64,000 nt of DNA from Streptomyces sp. TLI_235 (GCA_002300355.1 NSGV01000001.1:2604001-2668000), one strand, 5' to 3'; counted from the first letter of the stretch, positions 1 through 8,197 are shown. Numbers and translations: made by a program. The notes: generated by a model from the letters alone, not told the origin.

Positions 1-15
1 GCCCGCTTCAAGGCC

Positions 16-1776
16 ATGCCCTCGACGAAGGCCAAGGCCCGGGCGGAGGCCGACCGGGCGCAGACCGCCGCCATCGCCGCCGCGAACACGTACAAGCGCG
101 CCAAGGCCGACCGCACCCGCGCCCGCCTCACCCGCGGCACCATCGCCTACGGCCCAGCCGTCGCCGCCCTCGGCTACGGCTACGTCGCCGGCGGCCTGCC
201 CGGTCTCGGTGCAGCCGCATCCGCCACGTTCGCCGGCGGCGCGTTCGTCGGCCGCCGCCCCGACTACGCGGACGAGTCGTGGGGCGGGGAGTTCGAGTAC
301 CTCGGCGATGGCGTCCCGCTGACCGAGCCGTTGCTGAACCGGGTGTTCGTCGCCGCGAAGGTCATCGCCGAGAACGAGACACTGCGCATGGTCACCCCGT
401 GCATGAGTGAGCGGGACGGCGCCGCGTGGCTGGCGATGTTCGACCTGCCGCCGGGCATCACCGTCCGCAAGGCCCTGGCCGCCTCCGAGGCCCTGGCGTC
501 CGCGTTCGGTGTCGAGGTCGCCCAGCTCGACATGGCCAAGGCCGGCCGCGCCGGGCGGATCGACCTGCGGGTTGCGAACGAGCTGCCGTTCACCGGCACC
601 CCGGAGCGCGGTCCGCTGCTCGCCCACGAAGGCCCGGTGAACTTCTGGGAGAAGGTGCCGATGGCCACCAGCGTGCGCGGCCTGCCGGTGCTGATCTCGT
701 GGGTGGAGCGCTCCGGCCTGCTCGGAGGCGAGCCCGGCGCCGGCAAGTCCGCCGCGGCGAACAACGTGCTCCTGGCCGCCGCGCTCGACCCGCGGGTGAT
801 CCTTTGGCTCGCGGACGGCAAGGGCGGCGGCGACCTGGAGCCGTTCGACGCCATCGCAACCGAGACCGAGCCCGACGGCGACCCGGAGGCCATGCTCGCC
901 ATGCTCCGCCGCCTCAAGCAGGAGATGGCCAAGCGGTACGCCTTCCTCAAGAGCATCGGCAAGCGGAAGGTCACCGAGGAGCTCGCCAACAAGTACCCGC
1001 AGCAGCTGCGTCAGCTCCTCTTCTACGTCGACGAGCTGATGAGCTACCTGACGGATGACGAGAAGCTCGGAAAGCAGATCGCAAAGATGATCCGGCTCAT
1101 CGTCTCCAAGGGCCGCGCCGCCGGGATCATCACCATCGCCGCCACCCAGAAGCCCGGATCCGACGTCGTCCCCACCTCGCTGCGCGACATCCTGTCCATC
1201 CGGTTCGCGTTGCGCTGCCTTACCCCGCAGGCCTCGGACACCATTTTGGGCCAGGGCGCGGCGGCGGCTGGCTACAACGCGAAGGCGATCGAGGCGGAGA
1301 TGCGGGGCGCCGGCTACCTGTGGGCGGAGGGCTCAAACCCGCTCCTGGTCCGTGCGCACTTCTACAAGGACGAGGAGGTGACGGCGCTGCTGGAGCGTGC
1401 CCACGCCCTGCGCGAGGCGGCCGGCACCCTGCCGTCCGGGGAGATGCCGCTCCCGGCCCGGCTGCGCGGACTCGGCACCGCCGAGGGCAACGCGCTCGCG
1501 GTCCTGGTCGAGGCATTCGAGGAGTACGACCGGGCCCGCACCACCGAGGACGGCGAGGAGCAGGCCGAGGACCCCACGGAGTGGCTGCCCACCGCCTACC
1601 TGGTCGAGGCCCTCACCAAGGCCGGCATCGCCCTGACGGAGAAGGCGCTCGGCGACCTGGTCCGCCGGAGTGCCGAGCAGGCCAAGCGCCGCGACTGGGA
1701 GGGCCGGAAGACGAGCGGCTACCCGGTGGAGGCGATCATGACCGCCGCCTCTAAGGCCCTCGCACCGGCCGCCTGA
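16..1776 (+). CDS. traB: TraB-type FtsK/SpoIIIE DNA translocase of an integrative conjugative element
   Basis: Likely the conjugation motor: in actinomycete conjugative plasmids and AICEs a single membrane-anchored hexameric ATPase moves double-stranded DNA between hyphae. Seen here: a charged N-terminal helix (about residues 5-40), a hydrophobic Gly/Ala-rich membrane segment (about 42-80), Walker A GEPGAGKS at 238-245, a Walker B-like YVDE at 337-340, and the conserved ATQKP stretch after it. The last ~60 residues look like a small winged-helix domain, which in TraB proteins reads the transfer repeats. The reading frame is open to base 1, so the true start may lie upstream of the window; the ATG at 16 is the first visible. 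It opens a rightward tra operon, and repeats follow immediately. Cellular FtsK is longer with four membrane helices, so this is the element's own translocase. Confidence 0.8.
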   Translation: MPSTKAKARAEADRAQTAAIAAANTYKRAKADRTRARLTRGTIAYGPAVAALGYGYVAGGLPGLGAAASATFAGGAFVGRRPDYADESWGGEFEYLGDGVPLTEPLLNRVFVAAKVIAENETLRMVTPCMSERDGAAWLAMFDLPPGITVRKALAASEALASAFGVEVAQLDMAKAGRAGRIDLRVANELPFTGTPERGPLLAHEGPVNFWEKVPMATSVRGLPVLISWVERSGLLGGEPGAGKSAAANNVLLAAALDPRVILWLADGKGGGDLEPFDAIATETEPDGDPEAMLAMLRRLKQEMAKRYAFLKSIGKRKVTEELANKYPQQLRQLLFYVDELMSYLTDDEKLGKQIAKMIRLIVSKGRAAGIITIAATQKPGSDVVPTSLRDILSIRFALRCLTPQASDTILGQGAAAAGYNAKAIEAEMRGAGYLWAEGSNPLLVRAHFYKDEEVTALLERAHALREAAGTLPSGEMPLPARLRGLGTAEGNALAVLVEAFEEYDRARTTEDGEEQAEDPTEWLPTAYLVEALTKAGIALTEKALGDLVRRSAEQAKRRDWEGRKTSGYPVEAIMTAASKALAPAA

Positions 1777-1972
1777 CCCTGTCCCGACCCTGTCGGCCGC
1801 CCTGTTCATCCCGGAATGTCCGTGGCCGGGGCGGCCGGCATCCCTGTCCCACCACCCGCTGACCCTGTCCGCGCTGGCCAGGGTCAGCCGGGGTCCGGAC
1901 AGGATCACTCGATGCTCTGACCAGCACCGATGCCAGCCCGGACACGGTCCGGACAGGTTCAAAGACAGGTAC
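1773..1972. repeat. Short repeat cluster behind traB, candidate clt/TraB recognition locus
   Basis: The 12-mer CTGACCCTGTCC occurs at 1773-1784 and 1859-1870, and GACCCTGTCG at 1786-1795. The core CCTGTCC is also at 1843-1849. It recurs inverted as GGACAGG at 1897-1903 and 1951-1957, each inside the longer copy GGTCCGGACAGG (1892-1903, 1946-1957). A further GACAGG lies at 1964-1969 and an inverted CTGACCCTG at 1879-1887. TraB proteins of streptomycete plasmids bind short direct repeats located by the traB 3' end, so position and form fit. They could instead be operators for the downstream spd-like genes, or part of an origin. Confidence 0.55.
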
Positions 1973-2008
1973 AAACCTACCCAAACCGATGACCGCCCGG
2001 AGGCAGCC

Positions 2009-2497
2009 GTGACCGCCCGCACGACCACCCAGCCCACCGCCACCTACCCCTACGCCCCCGTCCCGGCGGCCGTGCAGCCGTACGTCATCACCGACGCCTC
2101 CGGCCGTCAGGTCGTCCTCGCCACCAGCCAGCCGGTTGCCCTGCAGCACCAGGCCGCCGCCCCGGCCACTGCCGACGACGAGCCGCTCGTCCCCGCCTGG
2201 GCGCTACGGCTGTCCGCCCGGTTGCTGCTCGGCACCGGCACCCTCGGCGCCGTCTCCCTCGGCCTGTGGGGCGCATCCCTCGCCTTCACCGCGCTCGCCG
2301 CCGCACTCGCCGAGCTCCTCCACCTCGCGCTGACCGTCCTCGCGATCGTCGGCGGCACCGCCGCGGCCGTCGCCATCCTGCGCCTGGTCCTCGCACACCC
2401 CGGCAGCCGACCCGCCGCCATCAAGAAGGCCTCCCCCGCGCCGCAGATCATCCAGAACGCGAACGGCATGTTCGCCAAGATCGTCAACAAGTGGTGA
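2009..2497 (+). CDS. Small membrane protein, Spd-like (plasmid spread) candidate
   Basis: A 162-residue protein with a Pro/Ala/Thr-rich hydrophilic N-terminus (1-65) followed by a strongly hydrophobic Ala/Leu-rich region (about 70-130) that can form two to three membrane helices, and a short basic C-terminus. Proteins of this size and shape directly behind traB are usually Spd proteins, which help spread transferred DNA through the recipient mycelium; that role is inferred from position and topology, not from a clear family motif. The GTG at 2009 is chosen because GGAGG lies at 1999-2003; an ATG at 1989 has no comparable ribosome site. Its stop overlaps the next start (GTGA at 2494-2497), implying translational coupling. 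Confidence 0.6.
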   Translation: MTARTTTQPTATYPYAPVPAAVQPYVITDASGRQVVLATSQPVALQHQAAAPATADDEPLVPAWALRLSARLLLGTGTLGAVSLGLWGASLAFTALAAALAELLHLALTVLAIVGGTAAAVAILRLVLAHPGSRPAAIKKASPAPQIIQNANGMFAKIVNKW

Positions 2498-3231
2498 CCG
2501 GCATGAACCCCCTCACCAAGGAACTCAACCTCACCCCCGGCGCCCTCTCCGACGACCGGCCGCTCGCCTGCCCCGCCTGCGACAGTGACCTGCAGCTCAC
2601 CCTGATCACCACCCTGCCGCCCGTGGAGACCTGGCCGGCCTGGCTGCTCTGCCGCGGCTGCGGGCACGGCGAGGACACCCAGCTCGCCACCAACGGCATG
2701 GTCGAGGCCGCCATCACCGCCTCCAGACCCGGCCCCGCCTTCGCCGTCGAGTGGCGCGAGCGCACCCTCGCTGGCGTCCGCGAACCCGACCTCGACGAGC
2801 AACTCCTGGAAGTCGCCGAGTGGGCGGTCGAGGAAGGCAAGAAGGAGGCGAAGAAGCGCATCCGCCAGGTCAAGGCCGCTCCCGGCCGCCTCGCCCGGCG
2901 CCTACGCCGAACGGCCACCGCCAAGACCAAGGAGGCCGGACGCAACGCCCTCGCCGCCACTGGGCAGGCCGCGGAGAAGGTGACCACCCGCCCGGCCGCA
3001 GCCCTGTACGGCGCCGCCTGGGCTGCCCGCGGCGTCCACCCGGACAACGCGCCGGCGCCCGAGCGGAAGAAGCGCGCCAAGAAGCCGGAGCGGACCCCGC
3101 CATGGTCCGCCTATCGCAAGGCCCTCGGCATCGGACCGACCTGGTCCGGCCGCGGCAAGTGCCTGGTCTGCAACGGCACCGGCCGCATCGCCCACCCCAC
3201 ACTGACCATCCCGTGCAAGAGCTGCCGCTGA
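2494..3231 (+). CDS. Double zinc-ribbon protein of the tra operon, function unknown
   Basis: About 245 residues. Two Cys pairs lie near the N-terminus (C26/C29 and C53/C56) and two more at the extreme C-terminus (C223/C226 and C241/C244). The last set begins CxxCxGxG, like one repeat of a DnaJ zinc finger. Between them is a long basic, helical stretch rich in Lys/Arg/Ala (about 115-210). Two zinc modules at either end of a basic rod suggest nucleic-acid or protein bridging, which is inference. The GTG at 2494 overlaps the upstream stop; an ATG at 2503 is an alternative start. No named family was recognised. Its place in the tra operon suggests a transfer or spread accessory role. Confidence 0.6.
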   Translation: MTGMNPLTKELNLTPGALSDDRPLACPACDSDLQLTLITTLPPVETWPAWLLCRGCGHGEDTQLATNGMVEAAITASRPGPAFAVEWRERTLAGVREPDLDEQLLEVAEWAVEEGKKEAKKRIRQVKAAPGRLARRLRRTATAKTKEAGRNALAATGQAAEKVTTRPAAALYGAAWAARGVHPDNAPAPERKKRAKKPERTPPWSAYRKALGIGPTWSGRGKCLVCNGTGRIAHPTLTIPCKSCR

Positions 3232-3271
3232 TCACCGGACAGAGCATCAGACAGTCAGGAAGAGTGCCCAC

Positions 3272-3484
3272 ATGAGCGACGAATCCGTCACAGCGGGCGC
3301 AAGCTGGAGCATCATGGACCGCACCCTCGAACTCCTGGCCGTGCACTGCGGGACCGTGGCGTACGAGGAACCGGGCGGCTGGGAGTGCGCCAGCTGCGGC
3401 GACTTCACCGAGTCGCGGAACATCCCGGGATGGGCGGAGGGACGCGCGGCACTGGCAGCCCGCCGTAGCAGCGACGGAGGATGA
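3272..3484 (+). CDS. Small CxxC hypothetical protein
   Basis: A 70-residue protein, last gene of the rightward tra operon. It holds three Cys: one near the middle (HCGT) and one CxxC pair (CASCGD), which might bind a metal. AGGAAGAG lies about 9 bases upstream of the ATG, supporting the start. The gene ends 2 bp before the stop of a convergent leftward gene, leaving no room for a separate terminator. Function unknown; weak candidate for an element-encoded regulator or accessory factor. Confidence 0.5.
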   Translation: MSDESVTAGASWSIMDRTLELLAVHCGTVAYEEPGGWECASCGDFTESRNIPGWAEGRAALAARRSSDGG

Positions 3485-3486
3485 CG

Positions 3487-4017
3487 TCAGCCCAGCGACG
3501 CCGAGAACCGCCCCATCCTCGCGTCCTCAGCCTCAATCGTGATCTTCCCTCGGTGCGACACCTCCACCTGGAAGAACTTCGTCCCGGCGGGAACATCCGG
3601 CACCGACACCGAGAACTGGCACGCCGCCCCGCTCCGCACGCCAGTACCTAGACGGCCCTTCGCCACAACCTCGCCGCTGGCGTTGTACACGGTCACCGGT
3701 GTGCCCTCGCCAATGTCGTTGTACCCACCGCGCCCCGAACACGGTCCGTCCCCGAGGCTGACCTGATTGAGCGTCAAGGCTCCCATCAGGGTGAACGGTT
3801 CTGCCGACGGTGACGGGGAAGAACTGGCCGCTGCGGTGACCGGGGCGTCGTCGGCAACGTTCCACCACAGGCCGACAGCCCCGGCTCCGAAGGCAATCCC
3901 CGCCACACCCGTCGCGAGCGGTAGCAGCCACGGCCGCTTCCTCGTTCGATCGACCGCGGGTGAGTCACTGTCGGGTGCAAGATCGGCGGGGGCCGAGGCC
4001 ATCGTGTCATCGGACAT
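3487..4017 (-). CDS. Membrane-anchored secreted protein, unknown
   Basis: A 176-residue protein with an acidic N-terminus, an RKRPW basic patch and one hydrophobic helix (roughly residues 27-50), then a Ser/Pro-rich linker and a ~110-residue beta-rich domain expected outside the membrane. That domain has two Cys (in GPCSGRGG and AACQFSV) that could form a disulfide. The ATG at 4017 (MSDDTM) is preferred; the frame stays open further upstream, but codons there are Cys-rich and atypical. No lipobox was found, so this looks like a type II-anchored protein rather than a lipoprotein. It is transcribed against the tra operon. Cell-surface cargo such as an exclusion or envelope function is possible but not shown. 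Confidence 0.6.
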   Translation of the reverse strand: MSDDTMASAPADLAPDSDSPAVDRTRKRPWLLPLATGVAGIAFGAGAVGLWWNVADDAPVTAAASSSPSPSAEPFTLMGALTLNQVSLGDGPCSGRGGYNDIGEGTPVTVYNASGEVVAKGRLGTGVRSGAACQFSVSVPDVPAGTKFFQVEVSHRGKITIEAEDARMGRFSASLG

Positions 4018-4090
4018 GCCCGGCAGCATCCCAGCGCCGCACAGGGCAGGCAGGGTAGTCGCCGAATCGTGATCCCACTCCAAACAGCAG

Positions 4091-4129
4091 AAAAGCCCCA
4101 AGCCGGCATCACGCCAGGCTCGGGGCCTT
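4091..4129 (-). terminator. Rho-independent terminator of the 4182-4796 gene
   Basis: On the minus strand, AGGCCCCGAGCC pairs with GGCTTGGGGCTT across a short GC-rich loop and is followed by a run of T. It sits directly after the stop of the leftward gene at 4182. Confidence 0.7.
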
Positions 4130-4181
4130 CACTGTTGCGCCGCCCGGGACACGACTTGGGAGAGGCACCCGGGCGGCAGTC

Positions 4182-4796
4182 TCACCTTGGCACGCACCGC
4201 GCCTTGCACGCCACGACCGCGTACCCGAGCCGGCCGCCTCCGAGCAGCAGATAAGCATGCCCTGCCGGCGCCAACTCCACCTCCGAGCCGCCGCACACCA
4301 CGCAGGCCCGGCCGTGCACCTGGGCGTCGTTCATCAGCAGCTGCTGCAGACCGCCGACGGGCGGCTGCCACTCGTACCAGTTCGATCCGCGGACATGCCG
4401 CAGCGCCCGCGAGAGCAGCCCGGCGTCAACCAGGGCACCGGGCTGGTCCGGGTCCGGCGGCGCCAGCCAGTACGGACCGGGCGGGCCGACCTTCGTCGGG
4501 CCCGGCACCGCGACGAAGCAGGCCGCCTGCAGGTGCCGCACCGGAGCGCCGTCGTCGACGTCCAGCACCGAGCCGGCCGCAACGAGAAAGTACAGGCGCG
4601 GGTACCGGTCGACGCACCAGATGACCGGGCCGGGCTGTCGACCGGTGCGGGCGTCCAACACGGACAAGGCGGCGATCCCTACGTGCTGAGCTACGGCAAC
4701 GGCGTCCCAGTGCACCCCGGCCGGGACGACAGCCACCGTGTCGTCCTCGGGCAGCCAGGCGGGCAGGTGCGGGCGGTCGGTGCCGGCGGCGTGCAT
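4182..4796 (-). CDS. Hypothetical protein with a C-terminal four-Cys module
   Basis: A 204-residue protein starting MHAAGTDRP, with AGGAG upstream of the ATG. It is rich in Pro/Trp/Tyr and ends with paired Cys residues (C165/C168 and C197/C201) suited to one zinc site. I recall proteins with this opening (an ATG followed by HAAGT and PxWLPEDD) in streptomycete integrated elements next to XRE regulators, but no biochemical role is known to me. It lies 70 bp downstream of the XRE-TPR regulator gene in the same direction, so they may share a transcript, and it is followed by a good terminator. Confidence 0.6.
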   Translation of the reverse strand: MHAAGTDRPHLPAWLPEDDTVAVVPAGVHWDAVAVAQHVGIAALSVLDARTGRQPGPVIWCVDRYPRLYFLVAAGSVLDVDDGAPVRHLQAACFVAVPGPTKVGPPGPYWLAPPDPDQPGALVDAGLLSRALRHVRGSNWYEWQPPVGGLQQLLMNDAQVHGRACVVCGGSEVELAPAGHAYLLLGGGRLGYAVVACKARCVPR

Positions 4797-4866
4797 CGAG
4801 GTCTCCTGACTCGTGGGGTCAGAAGGATGATCGGCACCGCCGCAGGTGCGAACTCATACACAGCTC

Positions 4867-6054
4867 TTACAGGCCGAGCCAGCTCGCGTAGGCGGTCACG
4901 GCGTCCGACGGCGAGCGCTGCACCCGGAGCACGCCGGTCAGCGTCTCGCGGACGACGAAGCTGTGCCGGGCCTGCTGAGCAGCGAGCTGCCGGGCGGCCA
5001 GCAGGCTCTGAAAGGCGGCCTGAGCTTTGCCCGTCCACAGCTGCGCGCGGGCCACCTCGGCGTGGTGGTGGGCGGCACGGGAGGCAGGCCAGCTGGCCGG
5101 GACGCGGATGCCTCGGGCGACCTCCAAGGCCTCGCCGTACAGGTTCTGGTCGATCAGTGCCGACGCCTCGTGGACGCGGACGTTGGTCGGGCCGAAGCTC
5201 AGCCACAGCAGGTCGGGAACTTCGCCGGTGCCCTCGGCGATGCGATCAGCCTCGGCAATGCGGTCGCGCACGGTGTCCCGGTCCTGGGCGCGGGCAGCGA
5301 TGACAGCCGCCGCCAGGTGGACCTGTCCCGTTACGGCGTCCCGGGTGACCCCGGGGTCGGCCTGGTCGGCGGTGCGGTGGGCGAGCTCGGCGATCCGCAG
5401 CCCAGTCTTGTACTGGCCAGCCCGCAGAGCAGACAGCGACCTGTTGTACAGCCCGACCGCGGCCAGCGGCGCGTCCGACGCATGCTCGGCAGCCCAGCCC
5501 AGTCGACCGAGGGCGATCGTCGCGAGGTCGGGGAAGCCCAACTTGGACGCGACGTCGTATGCGCTCCGGTACGAGCTCGCGAGGACCTGCCAGGCCCGGC
5601 GCTCCCCGGTGCTGTGCGCGGCCGTCGTCGCCTCGGTGATGACCGCGGGAAGCTCAGCCGCGGCGGCCCGGAGGTCAGTCGCGCGGATCAGCCTGCAGAC
5701 CCGTTCAGCGTGCGCGTCCAGCTCCGCGAGCGGCCGGGGCCGGACGTCCGGGTCAGCGCCGAGGTCGAACAGGTCGAGGGCCTCGCGCAGGGGCTGGACC
5801 AGGCTGTCGAGCTGGTCTCGCCGCAGCTGCTCCAGGTAGGGCTGTCCGGTCAGGTCGGTGACCGGCACGGACAGGGCGCGGGCGATCGCGGCGAGCACGG
5901 TCGGGCTGGCCTGCCGGCGGCCCTGTTCGATCATCGAGACGTGGGCCAGTGAGACCTGCGCGGCGGCGGCCAGGCCGGCCTGCGTGGTGTGCCGCAGCTT
6001 TCGGATGCGGGCCATCCGGGTGCCCACGGTCTCTTCGGAGAACTCCTGCGGCAT
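4867..6054 (-). CDS. XRE-family helix-turn-helix regulator with TPR-like sensor region
   Basis: A 395-residue regulator. Residues 10-70 form an XRE/Cro helix-turn-helix (RIRKLRHTTQAGLA ... SMIEQGRRQ ... ARALSVPVTDL). The rest, about 90-390, is Ala/Leu-rich helical sequence that reads like degenerate TPR repeats, a layout often used for ligand or peptide sensing. The ATG at 6054 follows GGGAGC. It is divergent from the flavoprotein gene (6160), leaving about 105 bp for shared control. Such large XRE-TPR regulators are common on streptomycete mobile elements; which genes this one controls cannot be read from sequence. Confidence 0.75.
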   Translation of the reverse strand: MPQEFSEETVGTRMARIRKLRHTTQAGLAAAAQVSLAHVSMIEQGRRQASPTVLAAIARALSVPVTDLTGQPYLEQLRRDQLDSLVQPLREALDLFDLGADPDVRPRPLAELDAHAERVCRLIRATDLRAAAAELPAVITEATTAAHSTGERRAWQVLASSYRSAYDVASKLGFPDLATIALGRLGWAAEHASDAPLAAVGLYNRSLSALRAGQYKTGLRIAELAHRTADQADPGVTRDAVTGQVHLAAAVIAARAQDRDTVRDRIAEADRIAEGTGEVPDLLWLSFGPTNVRVHEASALIDQNLYGEALEVARGIRVPASWPASRAAHHHAEVARAQLWTGKAQAAFQSLLAARQLAAQQARHSFVVRETLTGVLRVQRSPSDAVTAYASWLGL

Positions 6055-6159
6055 GGCTGCTCCCGACGCAGATCAGACGACGGGTCAGACGCTACGCCCG
6101 GAGGGTTCACCTGGTGGCCGCTTTCTGCGGCTTGCCACCTGCCAGGGGCGCCGGGTTGC

Positions 6160-6735
6160 ATGGGCGGCATGTCCGCTCCCGTGCTGTACCTGCTCGGCTC
6201 CGCCGCCCCGCCTGTCCTGGACGCTGCGAAGGCCGTCCGCCTTGGCCAGGAGCTCGGCTGGGACGTGGTGCTCGGCCTGACCCCGACGGCGGCGGACTGG
6301 CTGCGCGAGGACCTGGCCGAGCTGGAGAAGCTGACCGGGCACCCGGTGAAGCACCGGTACCGGCGTCCCGGCGACGCGGACCCGCTGCCGCCAGCCGACA
6401 CGATCCTGTTCGCCCCGGCGACGCTGAACTCGATCAACTGCCTGGCGCTCGGGATTACCGGATCATGGGCGGTGGGCTTCGCGGCCGAGGCGATCGGCAA
6501 GCGGATCCCGATGGCTGTGATGCCCTGCACGAACACCGCGCTGACCGCGCACCCTCAGTTCGACCGGTCCGTGGAAGCGATGCGGGGCGCTGGCGTCCAC
6601 GTTCTGCTCGGTGAGGGCTTCTATGTACCGAACGAGCCAGGCCAGGGCAATCCAGCGAAATATCCATGGTTGGCTGCACTGCAATCGCTCACGAAGCCGG
6701 TACAGCTCGCCCACGGTGGGACACCCTGTCGGTGA
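6160..6735 (+). CDS. Flavoprotein-family protein (HFCD/PF02441-like)
   Basis: About 190 residues with the Rossmann-like fold of FMN-binding HFCD proteins (phosphopantothenoylcysteine decarboxylase, UbiX-like). Seen: an N-terminal LYLLGSAAPP strand-loop, the central DTILFAPATLNSINCLALGI segment matching the family's PATANT loop, and a later MPCTNTAL loop matching the substrate/flavin site. The ATG at 6160 has AGGGGCG about 10 bases upstream; 6169 (MSAPV) is an alternative. It is shorter than Dfp/CoaBC and lacks a synthetase half, so it is not the coenzyme A enzyme. Its substrate is unknown. The divergent XRE-TPR gene makes a regulated enzyme/regulator pair likely. Confidence 0.65.
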   Translation: MGGMSAPVLYLLGSAAPPVLDAAKAVRLGQELGWDVVLGLTPTAADWLREDLAELEKLTGHPVKHRYRRPGDADPLPPADTILFAPATLNSINCLALGITGSWAVGFAAEAIGKRIPMAVMPCTNTALTAHPQFDRSVEAMRGAGVHVLLGEGFYVPNEPGQGNPAKYPWLAALQSLTKPVQLAHGGTPCR

Positions 6736-6986
6736 TGCCCGACGCTGGCCGCCTCTGCAGCAACATCTCGCCGCGCCCGACCGGGCATCCCTGGCGTCTG
6801 GGTGGCGCCTGTTGCTGCTGTCCCCGGCCGAGTTTGAGTGCCTCCGCTTAGCACCGAGACGCGAAACCGGATGCCGTGCCTGGTTTGGCATTGCGAATGC
6901 CGCTACAGAGCGTGATGCCAGTTGGGCGGGTCGCGATCACCGCCGCCTGATTCTATTGTCGAACCAGGGAGGCCTCGCGAAGGTCG

Positions 6987-7556
6987 GTGATCCACATGTC
7001 CCTGCCTTCACCGGAAGCATTGGGCAGCACCTTCTACTGGTTATACCGGCACGGGGCATGGCTCGCGTTGGGCTTGATCATCATATTCGCGGTGTACTGG
7101 GGGGAGGCCGGCTGGTCGAACGCGTGGGACACCCTTGCGGGGAATACGTCTCCGCGCAATCGGCCGTACCCCTGGTGCAGCTGGCCGCTGGCCGTTGCCG
7201 GCTGGCTGGTTGTGCCCGCATTCGTTGGTGGTGTGGTGGGCTATGCGATCGGCAAGCAGGCTGAGACTGACACCCACGACGACCTCGACATGGCCGAGAT
7301 CGAGGACCTGCAGGAGCAGCGGGTCCGCGCAGTGTACGGAGAAGCCCCAGACCCACCGGCTGAGGCCGGAGGGGATCTGAACCGAGGCGGAGCGACTAGC
7401 CGACTTGTCATGCCGGCGATCATCGGGGCTGCCGCTGGCTATGTGGCTGGCAGGCGAGTAGTCACGTCGAGACTTTCGGTGGCCGACTACATCGACAAGC
7501 GGGTCACACGCCTACTCTTGCAGCTCGGGAGGGGTCGCCATGGTGACGTCCCTTGA
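6987..7556 (+). CDS. Membrane protein with glycine-zipper segments, DUF6313-like, TTA codon
   Basis: A 189-residue protein with three hydrophobic stretches: about 23-45 (WLALGLIIIFAVYWG), 68-92 (LAVAGWLVVPAFVGGVVGYAIG) and 137-155 (LVMPAIIGAAAGYVAG). The second and third are GxxxG-rich. It resembles the streptomycete DUF6313 family from memory, with moderate certainty. A rare TTA leucine codon lies at 7041-7043, which in streptomycetes makes translation dependent on the bldA tRNA. Starts at 6987 (GTG) and 6996 (ATG) are both possible. It overlaps the next gene by 17 bp, opening a three-gene coupled set. Function unknown. Confidence 0.6.
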   Translation: MIHMSLPSPEALGSTFYWLYRHGAWLALGLIIIFAVYWGEAGWSNAWDTLAGNTSPRNRPYPWCSWPLAVAGWLVVPAFVGGVVGYAIGKQAETDTHDDLDMAEIEDLQEQRVRAVYGEAPDPPAEAGGDLNRGGATSRLVMPAIIGAAAGYVAGRRVVTSRLSVADYIDKRVTRLLLQLGRGRHGDVP

Positions 7557-7818
7557 TCAGCTTCATGACCGCGGCGGCGACGATGCCGATTTCTCGATGA
7601 TCTTCATCATCGTTCACCACGGAAATAAAAAATGGGCAAGCGCTTGCTGGAAGGACCAAGTGAACGAGATCCTTAGTCGTGCCCACGAGGTCCGGCAGCG
7701 ACCATTCCTCCAGCGAGGGGTGTATGCAGAACGGAGAGCCCAGGCGACGCTCTTGGCCTGGACAGCCCATGGAAAGTGCTGCGCCCCTAACCACCTGGGA
7801 CGAGGGGAAGTGACATGA
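7540..7818 (+). CDS. Small hypothetical protein, coupled to neighbours
   Basis: A 92-residue protein, mildly acidic at the start (LDQLHDRGGDDADFSMIF) and then basic with two Cys (KCCAPN). GGAGGGG lies 6 bases upstream of the ATG, inside the end of the membrane-protein gene. Its stop overlaps the next ATG (ATGA at 7815-7818). The coupling and good ribosome site argue that it is real even though no family was recognised. DNA here is visibly less GC-rich than the core genes, which fits acquired DNA. Confidence 0.45.
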   Translation: MVTSLDQLHDRGGDDADFSMIFIIVHHGNKKWASACWKDQVNEILSRAHEVRQRPFLQRGVYAERRAQATLLAWTAHGKCCAPNHLGRGEVT

Positions 7819-8066
7819 AAACCGACGAGCAGTACCTGCGCGAACTGATCATCTCGGGTGCGCCGTCCGACGCTAACCCGGCGGTGGTCGAGAAGTACGC
7901 GGCAGAGGTCGCCGAAGAGGTGCTCCGGGCCGAGGAAGAGGGCAAGCCTGTCGGGCCGGCCATCTACAAGGTCGCGGAGCACTACCCCGAGCTTCGCCGC
8001 CCGGAAGAAACGCCGCGTGACCTGCGTGAACGACTGGAGGATCGACCCCAAGAACGCGCACGGTAA
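7815..8066 (+). CDS. Small acidic helical protein
   Basis: An 83-residue, highly charged, Glu-rich protein predicted mostly helical (YLRELII ... VEKYAAEVAEEVLRAEEEGK ... RDLRERLEDR). It starts on an ATGA overlap with the preceding gene and ends the rightward set. No family was recognised; size and charge would suit an antitoxin-like or DNA-mimic protein, but no toxin partner is evident, so this is only a possibility. A strong hairpin follows at 8198. Confidence 0.5.
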   Translation: MKTDEQYLRELIISGAPSDANPAVVEKYAAEVAEEVLRAEEEGKPVGPAIYKVAEHYPELRRPEETPRDLRERLEDRPQERAR

Positions 8067-8197
8067 TCGGCGCGTTGCACCACCCCGTCCGAGCCGCAGC
8101 ATGTGGGGGATGACTCGCGGACGGGTCGGTGGCACGTTCAGCGCCCCCAGCAACCGCCGGGCAGCAGAGGTCGCCGCGCGGGTGACCGGAGCACACG

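Noticed and set aside
6611..7264. A 217-codon plus-strand frame after the flavoprotein gene
   Set aside because: No ribosome site, overlaps the flavoprotein end and the membrane gene, and its translation has no coherent structure. The gap 6736-6986 is left as non-coding.
7815..8066. Toxin-antitoxin pair with the 92-aa gene
   Set aside because: The small acidic protein looks antitoxin-like, but the 92-aa product has no known toxin motif; the claim is not supported.
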